53,823 nt of DNA from positions 1 through 53,823 of the forward strand of contig JALQPE010003088.1 of the NCBI GenBank assembly GCA_030407315.1, in the 5' to 3' direction. The stretch's first letter is position 1. Each line of letters begins with the position of its first letter. The stretch is from Asparagopsis taxiformis (lineage: Eukaryota; Rhodophyta; Florideophyceae; Bonnemaisoniales; Bonnemaisoniaceae). The notes under the pieces are model-generated. The model was not told the origin of the DNA, made no database searches, and was given only the letters and a program-made list of their open reading frames with translations. The translations under genes were made by a program, and so were the position numbers. Positions 12,476-23,620 of this stretch are shown here, piece after piece.

Positions 12476-13160
12476 TGTCATACCGCCTGTCGGTCCTCTC
12501 ATACTGAGCCGTGTCGACTCCCTATTGGGTAATCAGTAAGGGACGTGCCAATCACAAGGCACCAGCCAACTGGGCGTGTTTCCTGTCATTGGGACTAGCG
12601 CAAGGCTGTAAATACCCCACTCGGGCCCATCGGCCCCGGCCAAGACCCCACAAGGGGCAAATTTCTAACTTAAGCTAACCAGCTGTACATTACAATGTAA
12701 GCCTAACTGGCAACAACCTCGCGGGTAGGCGAGTGCCGTTAATTGGGCTCTAGTTGGTCAACTAACTGGATATTTATTCCTAACCACTAACCCTAGCTTA
12801 CAGTAGACTTAGTATAAATACGCCACTGGAATAGCCAGTAGGCTCGGTTTCTAGAGTAACGTAAACTCAAGTGGAATTACGACCCATTGGAACAGTGTTC
12901 GCATACCTATCGTTTAACCCTCTCCGGGAAAACCTTAGGGTTAGCTAACAGCTCGACGGATTACGTCACTCGCTCCATCTATACGCGCCTAGCGTGAGAA
13001 TCCCTATTTGCACGACCCCTTCCGGGTAGCGACACAATCTCTCATACGAGACTACCCGCTGGGTACACTATAAGGTTCATCTGCTCTACCACCTCCTCTA
13101 CCGAGGCTCGGGACACTTGTCGGGTGGTTTGCCGCTCCTGCGGATTTTCTACCTGCTACA
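12476..13160 (+). repeat. family 2 LTR, 5' LTR of element 2a
   Basis: TGTCATACCGCCTG... to ...TCTACCTGCTACA, 685 bp. The reverse complement is found at 51465-52149 with the same length. It is followed by a primer-binding site, which makes it a 5' LTR. Confidence 0.9.
12813..12820 (+). promoter_or_regulatory. TATA box in family 2 LTR
   Basis: TATAAATA at the middle of the LTR. The inverted copy at 51465-52149 keeps TATAAAA at the same place (about 51807-51813). The likely start of the element transcript is some 25-35 bp downstream. Confidence 0.5.
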
Positions 13161-13161
13161 T

Positions 13162-13180
13162 TGGTCTCTCACCCTAGAAC
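13162..13180 (+). promoter_or_regulatory. primer-binding site, element 2a
   Basis: TGGTCTCTCACCCTAGAAC starts one base after the 5' LTR. TGG pairs with the CCA end of a tRNA primer. The first nine bases are identical to the primer site of family 1 at 15654. Primer tRNA not identified. Confidence 0.6.
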
Positions 13181-13238
13181 TTTGTACCCTCGGGTAAGTC
13201 TCTTTTGGGAGAACTTCCCCTTTAATATCATCTCCACG

Positions 13239-14842
13239 ATGCCTCGTAGCCCTACAGCGGGACCCTCTAGTGAGGACATAGCGCCTGCCAGCGACTTATC
13301 CGATTCGGATCTGATCGCCGAAGAAGGCGTGGTGATCAACACCCTACAAGATCGGGTTGACCGAATCTTCAACGAACGGTTGGAAGAGTTCAAGGCTGAA
13401 TTCAGCATCGTCGTCGAGAAGATTGTCCAAGACCGCAGGGCGGAGATCGCAGACGCCACGGTCGAAACCGTAATGGAACTGGTTGAGCCAAAATTGCTGG
13501 CCGCCAGCCGAGAAGCCACCCAAGATCGGGACGCCGAGTTCCTAGCGGAAACCTGGAGTCAGGTCTGAGCTGAATTCGCTTCACGCGTATTCCGTTTCGA
13601 AACTCGTCTGGAAGAGCTTTCGATTCATGGCTTTAATGCCAGTCCGTTAGGACAACAGGAGTTACCTTCGCGCCGCATCCGATCGGCTGACTTCCCAGAC
13701 CCCACACCCAGTAGGGAGGAAAACGAAGAAGATCCCCGATTGGATCAAGTCGCAGAAGCAACCGGACGCCTGTCGGACTGTGTCGACGCCCTCGCCGAGT
13801 CGCTATCCCAGACAGGGAACATCTCCCGCACGAGACAACATTACCGTGCCACCAGATCCGAACCGGGAAATTCCTCGTGGGATGATGAGGAAGGACCTCT
13901 TGAAGAAGGATTACTGCCCCTGAAGACTCGCGAACCCGCGTTCGATCAGGTGGTCTCCTATCGGTACTGCCGACTCAAGAATAAGTCCTTAACGACCGAC
14001 ACCCCAATGGGGACACCAAGAAGCTTATACAAGCTAACGGAGAAGATCCGTAATTTTAATGCGTCACTAACGCCGTTCGATGGTACGGAACCCATCGACA
14101 TCCTCCAGTTCCTCGCGGAATTCCCAGATGCATGCGATTCATGCGGAGTCTCGGAGGGAGAAGCTACCAAGTTACTCAAGTACTTCCTAGAAGGAGAACC
14201 TCAAAGGTTTATCGCCGCTGAGGCGCGAAAGCGCAAGCTTCTCAACCATCTGAATCAACAGATCAATTGGCCTCAAGCCGTTAACGCCCTTCTGGCTCGC
14301 TACGCGACGGACAATGTCCTAGCGGATGCATATGACGCTGTAACGCGTATTCGGCAAGGCCCGGATGAGGGTGAAGCTGCATACGGAGACAGACTGCAGG
14401 ACGCTGCTCTCCTGTGTGCGAACGTTTTATTGGAAAGAGATTTGGTCAACTATTACCTCAAGGGCCTACGCCCAGAGGTTGAACACACACCGTCAAGGTT
14501 AACATCGGCCGCTCCGGCGGAGAAGATTTTCTCGCTGTCCGTAACCTTGCTAAAGGACTCGGGGACTCTTTACGAGCTTCGATGCCCGCGAGACCGAAGG
14601 CTTACCTTACTCGGGAAATCGCGGATCGCAAAAGCAAGGCGATTCCCGCTAGCGTACCCGAGGACCAGTCCGCGATATCGCGGACCCCACCGCCTACTTT
14701 ACCTTCCCCTTCTGGGAACTCGATGGGCGCTCCGATGCAGGCCTCTACCCTAACGGGAGAATATCTCAAGCTTGCCGAGACTATGATCCCCGAGGGGGCT
14801 TTCACTTGGAGATGCTCTGGCTGTCGCCAACCGGGGCATGTG
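13239..14842 (+). pseudogene. gag: family 2 gag, 5' part, split by the family 1 insertion
   Basis: Gag structural protein of element 2a. The start is the ATG at 13239 (MPRSPTAGPSSED). A predicted coiled coil (RVDRIFNERLEEFKAEF) precedes one in-frame TGA at 13566. The same frame then continues to about 14580, through a conserved capsid-like region (FLAEFPDACDSCGVSEGEATKLLKYF). A frameshift leads to the start of a zinc knuckle at 14814 (CSGCRQPGH). The knuckle is interrupted after 14842 by the family 1 element. The remaining Cys is encoded at 44192-44194, which completes the CX2CX4HX4C spacing. The capsid-like region resembles that of family 1 gag (KYFKSACDDTGVSEGAALPILKYF), so the families are distant relatives. 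Confidence 0.85.
14838..14842. other. target-site duplication, left (ATGTG)
   Basis: ATGTG directly precedes the 5' LTR at 14843 and directly follows the 3' LTR at 44178-44182. A 5-bp duplication is normal for Ty3/gypsy integration and proves the two LTRs bound one insertion. Confidence 0.92.
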
Positions 14843-15651
14843 TGTGGTGCAATTTAAGTTGGTCGATGGAATCGATGCGAGCGCGCGCGTTTACGTTAGT
14901 CCGCAAGCATCCGTTTGAGTTAGTTTAGTAAGCGAGCGCACGCGTGGCGTCTTGATTACGTGTCACGGAGCGTCAACGCGAGCGCGTGCGCGCGTACGTT
15001 GCCACGAAACCGCGAGCCGCGCCACGTGTAGCGATTTCCGCGAATTTCCCTTTATTTTCCCTTTTTGGGTTTTTTATGACGAAAGTCTTTTTCCCAAAAT
15101 ATTTCCCTTTTTGCGTGCGAGCGTGCGGCCGCCGCCGGCCGGCCACACAAGGACAACCTGTCCCAAGTAAGTTAGCTATTAGTGGTCGCATGGCTTCGCA
15201 CCCTACCAATAAACAGTCAGCACTTTCGCAGCTACGAGTTAAGCGTTGAGCGCGTCGCGAGGACCGATTGCGTTACGACGTTGCGTGCGGATTGCTCACG
15301 ATCGCCGACGTACGTGCGCGCGCGCCGCGTTTACCGACCGTCGAATTGCGTCGCACCGCGAGACCGCGCGTTGCGTCGCATACCGCTAGGCCAGGGATTT
15401 ACGACCCCTGCGTGGATCGTGTTGAGCTCGAGTTTACTCGGTGATCTCACCCTGAGATCACGGCTTGCGCCGGCCCGCGAATCCCGTGTTGCGATCGACC
15501 CTGCGCGTTCCGCCGTTGTACCACCCGATCGCCTCCGCGACCGAGCGACGTGCGAAACGCAAGTTCACGAGCGCGTTACGGTTCAACACGCCCTGACAAG
15601 GCAAGCGGTTCTAGAACTCTCTTAGTTACCGCCATCCCGGCTGGTCCTACA
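14843..15651 (+). repeat. family 1 LTR, copy B (5' LTR)
   Basis: TGTGGTGCAATTT to GGCTGGTCCTACA, 809 bp. It is nearly identical to the 3' LTR at 43368-44177 and is followed after two bases by a primer-binding site. Confidence 0.93.
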
Positions 15652-15653
15652 AC

Positions 15654-15672
15654 TGGTCTCTCGACCTAGAAT
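15654..15672 (+). promoter_or_regulatory. primer-binding site, family 1
   Basis: TGGTCTCTCGACCTAGAAT, two bases after the 5' LTR. It shares TGGTCTCTC with the family 2 site, suggesting the same or closely related tRNA primer. Confidence 0.6.
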
Positions 15673-15855
15673 TGCGCGAACCGACGTGCGAACTCAGCGA
15701 AGGACAGAAACTCCGCTTGGGGAAACACGGGACGCCAAACCTATCGCTTACTCTAACTTTCCCTTTCTCCGTTCGTCGTGCGCGATAGCGAGGGCGATTG
15801 ACGCGTGCGCGCGTATCGCTATCCCGGAAGCGGTGCTACAGCCTCTCTGGTTTTG

Positions 15856-15863
15856 TATAAATA
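15856..15863 (+). promoter_or_regulatory. TATA-like site between 5' LTR and gag
   Basis: TATAAATA about 205 bp downstream of the LTR end. It is outside the LTR, so it could serve only an internal promoter or be chance in this AT-poor region. Confidence 0.2.
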
Positions 15864-15917
15864 TCCTATCACTACTACGACGATTCGCCGCGCGGAACGA
15901 CGCGATCGACGCAGCGC

Positions 15918-17779
15918 GTGCGCGCGCTAGTTCGCAACCCTAATGCGGGTTCGGCGGTGCCGAAAATATTGGGTTCGCAGACGGTCGAGACCCGTCTCCG
16001 CGCGTTCCGAGCGAGGAAGAAGCCCTCCTGCGAGCGAACTCGTCCCCCTCACCCTTACTACGCGCGCCCGATACGCAGACAATTTTCGGGAGGCGCTTCC
16101 CTTTTTACTTGCCAATTTTTCGACGCGCCGACGCGAGATTTTGACGCGCGCCGAATTCCCCTTTCTCCCTTCCCATCATCCCTTTTTCCCTTTTCCCTAG
16201 GCGACGATCGAACGCGACCGCGCCGATGGATCCCCCTACGCGCGAGCGATCGAACGCGCCGACCGAACCGCCGCCAGCCGCCAGTCGCGTCGCAAACGCA
16301 CGCAGTCGACGCACTGGTCGCTTCACACATCCCTGACCCTACCGCTTCCCCGTGGCCGCCGCTACCGACGCAAACGCTCGCGAGCATTGACGACAACGCG
16401 CAAACGTCCGACGATGGCGCCGCAACGAAGCGCGAAGCCGAGTTCCGCGTTTCCGACGTGCACGCTACGCCGTCCGCAACGCTTCCGAGCTTGGTTCGGC
16501 AAGTAGTGGACGACCCTACGTTCCAATGCATGCTCCAGGCAGAAGTCCGAGCGGCTGTGGACCGCGCCATCAAGGGCCAATCACGTGGATTGACGGCTCA
16601 GATGAGGGCGCAAGTCCACAACCTAATCGTCACTACGATGGACTCCCGCGAGGAGCACAACACCGACCGCACGAGCGTCGTTACGCGCGAAAACCGAACG
16701 CGAACCGCAGCGCGCGCGACTCCGACGAACTACGCGCGTACCGCGGATCCCGAAGGATGGCTGGAACTGGCGCGCCAGGACCTGTCATTCGATGATCACC
16801 CGCGCTCGAATAGCGACGACGGACCCGCGCATCCCGGGCTGGTAGAGATCCAGCCGTTGAACGAGCTGTTCACTCGCGCGCTTTCGTACCGCACGTATCG
16901 CTTGCGAAATACGGACCGCGCGTTTAATCGGGAAATCGCGAGCGAACTGGCCAACACCGCGAAGATGGTGCGCCATTCGATGCAAGGAGAGAATTTCACG
17001 GGCGCTGACGGAATCGCGGTACTATCGTTTCTGAAGTACTTCAAGAGCGCATGCGATGACACCGGCGTATCCGAAGGCGCAGCGCTGCCGATTCTCAAGT
17101 ATTTCCTGGCCGACGAGGCGCGCGACACGTTCCAAACGTACGTGGGACGAACGTTCCGAGGAGCGCGCGCGGGCGTCGATTCGATTACGTGCTACGCGGA
17201 AGCCGTTCAGTGGCTCTTACTAACCTACGCGCGCGAAGGCGACGTTGCGCAAGCGTACCGTGACGTGGCGCAACAAACGCAAGACCCGAAGGAAACCGAA
17301 ACGCAATTCGCTACGCGATTACGACGACGAGCGCTGCGCTGCGGCGACGCGTTTAGCGAGCGAACGCTTGTTTCTATTTTCGTCGATGGTCTACGCCCCT
17401 ACGCGCAACACCTCGTGCGGGACGCGCTGTCTCGTGACCCGCGGCGATACACCTTTCGAGAGCTAGTCTCTATGGCGCAGAGCCACGGGGACACGCACCG
17501 AGCGATGACGCCGACGACGAGCGCGCGACCGCTACTGCGACGAACGCCTGCGCTCTACGTAGACGAGGACGAGACACCGATGATGCAAGCTCTGACCGTG
17601 GGGCACACCCCACCATCAGGCTTCTCATCGCCAAACGTCTCGACCTCCGCCGCGACACTGCACGCTCCGCGCGAACGGAAGTTCTCGACTCCGAGCCCCA
17701 TGCGAAGTCCAACCTCGCTTGGCACTCCTTCGTCGAATTACCGCACGCCACGCTCTCGCGACGCATCGCCCGCCGACCG
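15918..17779 (+). pseudogene. gag: family 1 gag, 5' part, split by the 16.3-kb DNA transposon
   Basis: Gag structural protein. The open frame begins at 15918, but no ATG lies in it near the start. An ATG at 16226 (MDPPTRERS) in another frame suggests a true start with a frameshift near 16290. The conserved capsid-like region is at about 16850-17450 (FKSACDDTGVSEG, then FVDGLRPYAQHLVRDAL), followed by a Ser/Thr/Pro-rich tail. The frame is interrupted at 17780. It resumes in register at 34116 once the insertion and one copy of its 2-bp duplication are discounted, and the zinc knuckle follows there. Confidence 0.85.
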
Positions 17780-17792
17780 CACTACGGTGTTG
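17780..17792 (+). repeat. left terminal inverted repeat
   Basis: CACTACGGTGTTG. It pairs perfectly with 34101-34113. Shared GACAGT repeats follow inward. Confidence 0.88.
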
Positions 17793-18590
17793 AAAAGGGG
17801 GCCTCAGACAGTACTGCGAGACAGTGATTTTTACTGTCTGAGACAGTAAAAATCACTATGCGGCAAATGAAAATTAATGCCACACTTGGAGACAGTGATT
17901 TGCACTGTCTGGCAGACAGTACGGAACACTGTCTGCAGACAGTAAAAAACACTGTCTCACAGTACTGTCTGAGGCAGTGAATGGAGACAGTAAAAATTAA
18001 TGATTTATTCAATAGTTGGATATGATGTAATTTACTGTACTGGGCAGTGTTGGCGGATAGTGTTTTGTATTGGCCAAGGCAACATGGCCGGATAGTGAAA
18101 TACGCTGCCTGGGACAATAGATGGAACCAACACGGTGCACTGTCCTGGGCAGTACCTGGAGACAGTGATTTTCACTGTCCTGGGCAGTACCTGGAGACAG
18201 TGATTTTCACTGTCCTGGGCAGTACCTGGAGACAGTGATTTTCACTGTCCTGGGCAGTACCTGTAGACAGTACTTTGTGCTGCCCTGGGCAGTACCTGTA
18301 GACAGTACTTTGTGCTGCCCTGGGCAGTACCTGTAGACAGTACTTTGTGCTGCCCTGGGCAGTACCTGTAGACAGTACTTTGTGCTGCCCTGGGCAGTAC
18401 CTGTAGACAGTACTTTGTGCTGCCCTGGGCAGCACCTGTAGACAGTATTTCGTGCTGCCCTGGGCAGCACCTGGAGACAGTACTTTGTGCTGCCCTGGGC
18501 AGCACCTGGAGACAGTATTTCGTGCTGCCCTGGGCAGCACCTGGAGACAGTAAAAGTAGTGTCCTGATATAGTAAAATTCGGTGTCTGGG
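17793..18590. repeat. left subterminal repeats with a 12-unit 35-bp tandem array
   Basis: GACAGT/ACTGTC motifs occur in both orientations from 17815 on. From 18144 to 18563 twelve 35-bp units follow in exact register. Each contains CCTGGGCAG(T/C)ACCTG and AGACAGT; the first three carry GATTTTCACTG and the rest ACTTTGTGCTG or ATTTCGTGCTG. They are likely transposase-binding sites by analogy with En/Spm-type elements. Long open frames across the array arise from repeat periodicity and are not genes. Confidence 0.8.
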
Positions 18591-19255
18591 AGTGGTGGAT
18601 GAGATGGAGCGTCACGCTGTCGTGGGCATCTTTCCGGGGTAGAGGAAGGCAGTTCTAGCGCTATGAGGATGGGGCATGGACGGTATTCATATGGGAATGG
18701 ACAGAATAGTACGGCTAGGAATTTTTATTTCGTAGTGACTATGAGCTAGCGAGAGGTATACGCGGTAGGATAGGTAGCAATCTAAGAGGGTGCGATATGG
18801 GAAGCTTCACTCTGGATTTGTTTATTTGCGCAGGCTACATTGAGAATAAACAATCCCTATGTTAAAAATGCTACTACAACTAACACTATTCCGACGAGTA
18901 AAACTAAAACTACTAGAAAAGTCTAGAAATCTATCAACTGATTGAGCTGCATGAATAAGCTAGGAAATGAAGAGAAGAAGAAAAAATGATGTAGAGAAAG
19001 GAAACAAGTTAGTGACGTTGAATTGGAGAGGGAAATTGATGGTGATTAGGAGACTAACGTACCTTAACAAATACCATTGCATCCCAAATTGAGATATGTA
19101 CTCACAGGCAGAAAAGAAAAGTAGTGGAGAAGTGGTAAGAGAGAAAGATAAATGAAAGTAGAAGTGGAACACTCACCGACTGGAAACCTGAGAAAGAGAA
19201 AACGAATAGAAAACTGGGTTAGTGGCGTGAGTTGTGGAAACGTACCATCATGGTT
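18591..19255. other. AT-richer stretch without a gene
   Basis: Purine-rich on the plus strand around 18960-19210 (AGAGAAAGAAA-like text). No coding frame, RNA gene or repeat boundary was recognised. Confidence 0.5.
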
Positions 19256-19391
19256 CATATCCGTCGGAGACAAAGCAACAACTTTGGCCTTGGAAGCCGT
19301 ATTGATGATCTAAAACTTACGCTTTGGAAGCAGTTTAGATGATCTATACGGCTTCCACGGCCAGGGTTGTTGCTTTGTTTCCGACGGATAT
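19256..19391. repeat. 136-bp imperfect inverted repeat
   Basis: CATATCCGTCGGAGACAAAG at the left matches the complement of CTTTGTTTCCGACGGATATG at the right. The arms extend through GCAACAAC, GGCC and GGAAGCCGTAT to a short centre. It could be a foldback MITE or a hairpin-forming RNA source. No coding content. Confidence 0.7.
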
Positions 19392-20282
19392 GAAGATGGA
19401 AACAGGGATTTTCAGAATCTGTTGTTTAAGTAGCACTCTGCGGGCGGAAATGACGTGTAGGAGAACAATAGAGGGATGAATTTGAAACAGAGCGGTGCGA
19501 TGGGAGGCCCAGAAAAACGATACCTAGGCTGCGAATTACGCTTGGAAGCACATGATCTGGCAGAGGAGGCGCACATTATCGTATCTTCTACCGCCTTTTA
19601 TTGTCTAGAATGACGTCATCACTACAGAAATATAGGAAAAACACTAGCATATGGGGCCTACAGGACAGGCGGAGGTGAAGAGTAAGAAAAATGGCGCACT
19701 TTCCTGGACGAGGAGTCCGCCCTTCCAGTGATGATGTGGATGGTATATATCGATAACGTCATTGTATGCTCCGAGTACACTTGGCAGGCAGTCAAAGCGG
19801 GCCACGTGGATGGTGGCGGTTAGGAAACAGCAGTGTCGAAGAATTTTTATAATTTTCATGTTTCAAGCGAGCAGTGAGTCTGCATTGCAATATATAAATG
19901 TATCCTAATTTAAGATATCACACCGAGTACGATTCAACGAGACATCGTGTTTTCACCTTGTGAATAGGGCCGAGAATATGGTAGAGTATACGAGTAGGAA
20001 CTACGTGCATGAGAAAATCAGATTCAGTATTAGTGCTTAGAGCATCACTGCGTAACAAACGGAAGTGGATACGTCTTGGCCAGGCTGGTGTTTAGGGAAT
20101 GCGATACAAGATAGCAAAACGATATTGAGTAGGTCGAGCCCGGATGAAATAGCAATCATTGTGCATAAAGTAATGAGCATAGGACAAATCATTGTGGTGA
20201 AACAGTTCATTGGATCGAATGAAAGCCAGGAAAGGTTTCTTAATGGTTGAATTTAGTGGCGGAGAAATATAATTCTGCACTA
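19392..20282. other. intergenic stretch inside the DNA transposon
   Basis: No gene or clear repeat seen. Short open frames on both strands lack family signatures. Confidence 0.5.
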
Positions 20283-22598
20283 TAGCGGAGAAGTAGCGGA
20301 AAAGAGTAAATCTCCTTCAGCAAGCGAGACATGCATCAATATTGCCCAGTATAGTTCGTCTGAAGTGCAAGTTGAACCTCGCAAAGTGAATATCAGAGGT
20401 CGTTGGCTAGTGGTTGAAGAAGTCTGCAACGATGGAGCAATTCTTGAAAACGGATTTGGCTGCAGAAAACTATTCCGAACAGGCCAGAGTTCGTGCAGTT
20501 CTCTTCGACGGAGAATCTGGCTGGGTGTACGGTGAAATTGTTGTTCAACGGATCGTTTAGGGGTGCTCCGGACGTCCAAAATTGTGTCAACCTCGAGATG
20601 ACGGCGTACTACACTTGTAGCCGTTGGTGGGCCGGGCTGAAACCGAACTCGGTTGGTACCATTGGGCAGGAATGGATTGCTGGTTTGTTGGAAATCTTCG
20701 GGTACGTGAAGGAGGTGGCCGAGTATTGGAACGTTTCGGATGTGTTGAGGATGCTGGATGGCTCCATTCCCAGCGTGGGTGACCCGAGCAAGAGCTTCGA
20801 CATTCACTCACGCGTTGTCGAAGTTTTTGCGCTGATGGTGCCCAAGAAGGGGTTCTGAGCGGACTTACATCCCAAGGAAGGCCCTCCCAATGGCTCCAAG
20901 TTTGAGAAGATCTTTCCCAATCGGAAGTCTGTGTTTTGAAAGGACGCCAGGAAAATGCTCCTGCGCGTAACTGGCTACCGCGACATGTAAATGCGGAAAC
21001 AATTTTACGTGGTGGACCCACACATCCCACATGCTGCGCTCCCAGTCACATGTGGTCATGATTCCGCCAACCCTTCCCCTTCCATTTCCATTTCCCTGAC
21101 CATCCCTTCATCCTCCATTCCTTTGCCTTTGAAGAATCCAATTGAGGTAGTACCACCTCAATTAGATTCTTCCAGCTATTCCGAGGCTGCCTCTGTTTCT
21201 GCCACTGCCCCTGTCGTGTCTGCATCGTCCGGAGTGGAAACTTCTGGGAAAGTGATGCCCAAAAGGAGTACCTGCCTGAAAGAGAGTCGTTCCGGTCGTG
21301 GTGGAACAGCGACGGCGGGTGGTGCGAGCCCTATTCAGGTCGTCGAGCTGGAGAGCGCACCCAAGGATGCGGGTAAAAGCTCCATCCTCGGGAAGCGCAA
21401 CTGGGAAACCGCTTCTGCGACGCCCGAGCCCTCTACCAAAAAGAGGAAGCTCAGTGAGACTTCATCAAAGTCGTCGTCAAAGAAATCCAAGTCGGCTTCC
21501 AGAGGACGTTCTCGGGAGCCGATTCTCCAGTTCGACGACGCCCATGAAAATCCTATTCCCGACAGTATCGTCGATGAGAATGTGGCCGCCGTTCTCCCTA
21601 ACGCAATTGCGTCTGGTAGCCCGATGAAGTACTACATGGAAATTACGACGGTAGAGACGGTGCGGGCGGAAATAAAGGCGGCAGCATTCCTGGCAGCTGC
21701 ATCGCCAGGTGCTGAGGACTCGGTGGTGGAATAGTACTTTGCGGTGAAGCGGCGTTGCTGGACAACATGGGGGTGGTTGTTGTGGAAGGCCTCTTGCAGT
21801 CGTCCACGGCTGGTAGTGCGACGCATGACCTCTTCAGTCACTTTTCTCGGCAGTTCCAGCTGGTTGAGGAGGTTGAAAAGCCACAGAAACCCTCCCAGCA
21901 GTCTGATTCTGATTATGAAGACAGGAAACCACAGGACGAGCCCCCAGATTTCGCCAAGCCCGGTTTTGATCCTTCGCCGTGGCATTTCATCCACAACGTG
22001 GGTGCTGCGAAGGACCGCATAGATGGTGGTCGTGGGCGACTCCCCCTGCCGCGGTGTGAATTGTGCGACAAGCTGGAGGAGGGGAATTTGGATATGTACA
22101 GGAACAAGTTGGTGGCAGAGCTTGCTCTTGGTGTTTGTGCGGATTTCTTGAAGTTGGGAATGGAGGGTGAGGATCCTGTCTTTTTCCCGAAGACAGGATT
22201 ACGGCTGCTTCTTAAAACAGATGGGGCTGCGGACCAGGATGGGCACACGGACTTCTGAGAATCCCAATTTTGAGGAGTCGGACCTACCCAATCCCCATCC
22301 TATTTCATGATGTCGAGCGGATCCGATGGGTTCTTTATAGTAGCTGCACCTTATAGTCATGTATGCCTGGTCCATACGGACGCCGACATGTGGAAGGTTC
22401 CCGTTAACCACTTTTATGTGCCACCCTATTCCGTCTTAGTTGATCGCGGTGACCTTTACCATTACGGGGTCGGCTTCAGGTGAGGAGATCTTCCTGTGGG
22501 AGCAGAATTTAGTCTATGGTCTGCCCACGCGCGGCCACATCTACTTGAAGACGGAGAAGGACGTCCTCACGGACCACATCCACACCGTCGAATATTAA
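20283..22598 (+). pseudogene. degenerate gene, C-terminal fold like a double-stranded beta-helix oxygenase
   Basis: A decayed plus-strand gene read in segments. The frame 20493-21734 has stops at 20856, about 20940 and 20988. It contains a Ser-rich section and a basic nuclear-localisation-like stretch (TKKRKLSETSSKSSSKKSK, near 21440). A shifted frame, 21755-22258, follows and ends with DGHTDF. Past that stop, to about 22598, comes a beta-rich stretch with FFIVAAPYSHVCLVHTDAD, then VLVDRGDLYHYGVGF, then RGHIYLKTEKD. HxD, a distal H after RGDL about 70 residues on, and an R about 20 further on fit the metal and 2-oxoglutarate sites of Fe(II)/2OG dioxygenases. The function is inferred from these motifs only. 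It may be a transposon-borne or captured host gene. Confidence 0.45.
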
Positions 22599-22890
22599 AA
22601 GTATGACAGGAGCAATAGATAGCATACGAGAAGTATTAAAACCTATGCTATTGTTCCCTGCTATGAAGTTCTGTCTTTCTCATCTCAACATTATTCGCTT
22701 AGCCCACCTTTCTATTTTCATCTATACATCTGACCTTCATGTCATAGTTTAGTGCTACTAAGCCTATTGATTGCTACATTTTTGTATTAGTCTACAACTT
22801 TACATGATTTCACTAGCTAGACCGTAGGGGGGAACTAGTTTTAGACCTTGACAACCCGTGAGGTTCGACTATAAGAGACGTTGCTGAGAT
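22599..22890. other. non-coding stretch
   Basis: AT-rich, with no coding frame recognised. It ends where the long inverted repeat around the first palindrome array begins. Confidence 0.4.
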
Positions 22891-23620
22891 AACACATGAC
22901 ACAGAATGCTCCTGGAAGCCACTCACAGCCGTACAAACGTTCTGCTGAGCCATGTTCCTGACTTCCCAATTCCTTGCTCACCCTTCCCTAGGTGGGAGGG
23001 GGACGGAACTCTCAGCCCCTTACAGCGGAAGCCGTTTACCGGGGATTCTTACAGCAAAGTCATCGTTACGATGACTTTGCTGTAAGAAAGCGTTTCCATT
23101 ACAGTGGCCAAGAATTTTTTCACCGGGTAAAAAAATCATGGCAGCTGTAATGATTTATTTTCTTACAGCAAAGTCATCGTAACGATGACTTTGCTGTAAG
23201 GAAACGTTTCCATTGCAGTGGCCAAAGAAATTTTACCGGGTAAAAAATCAGCAAGAATTTTTACCGGGTGAAAAATCGTGGCTGCTGTAATGATTTATTT
23301 TCTTACAGCAAAGTCATCGTTACGATGACTTTGCTGTAAGAAAGCGTTTCAATTACAGTGGCCAAGAATTTTTTACCGGGTAAAAAATCATGGCTGCTGT
23401 AATGATTTATTTTCTTACAGCAAAGTCATCGTAACGATGACTTTGCTGTAAGCATCCCTGGTAAATTGCTTCCGCTGTAAGCGGCAGGTACTTCCGTCCT
23501 TTTCCGACCTAGGGAAGGGTGAGGAGGGAATTATGAAGTCAGGAAACAGGGTATAGGAATGGTATGGACGGCTGTAGGCGGCAATAGGTAACACATTGTG
23601 TTGTTTACACCCGGTTTGAG
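22891..23620. repeat. long inverted repeat enclosing palindrome array M1
   Basis: The outer arms (22891-23018 and 23482-23620) are imperfect complements around CCTAGG-GGAAGGGTGAG. The inner unit 23019-23481 is bounded by CTTACAGCGGAAGC and its complement. Inside are four 39-bp palindromes at 23048, 23162, 23302 and 23414, separated by ATTACAGTGGCCA, ACCGGGTAAAAAATC and their complements. The arrangement is MITE-like; no target duplication was identified. Confidence 0.75.

Noticed and set aside
15182..15625. 147-codon frame within LTR B
   Set aside because: The same DNA in four LTRs shows indels that break the frame; it is LTR sequence.
16058..16573. Minus-strand frames across gag of family 1
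   Set aside because: Opposite to supported gag and without domain or conservation evidence.
18172..18615. Minus-strand open frames of up to 147 codons
   Set aside because: They lie on the 35-bp tandem array; because 35 is not a multiple of three, all frames stay open and give a periodic peptide. No gene signature.
23048..23086. Rho-independent terminators
   Set aside because: Strong hairpins, but the sequence is eukaryotic and the hairpins are multi-copy repeats without adjoining genes.
23048..23452. CRISPR array
   Set aside because: Repeated units are self-complementary palindromes with related, not unique, spacers in a eukaryotic transposon; no cas genes.
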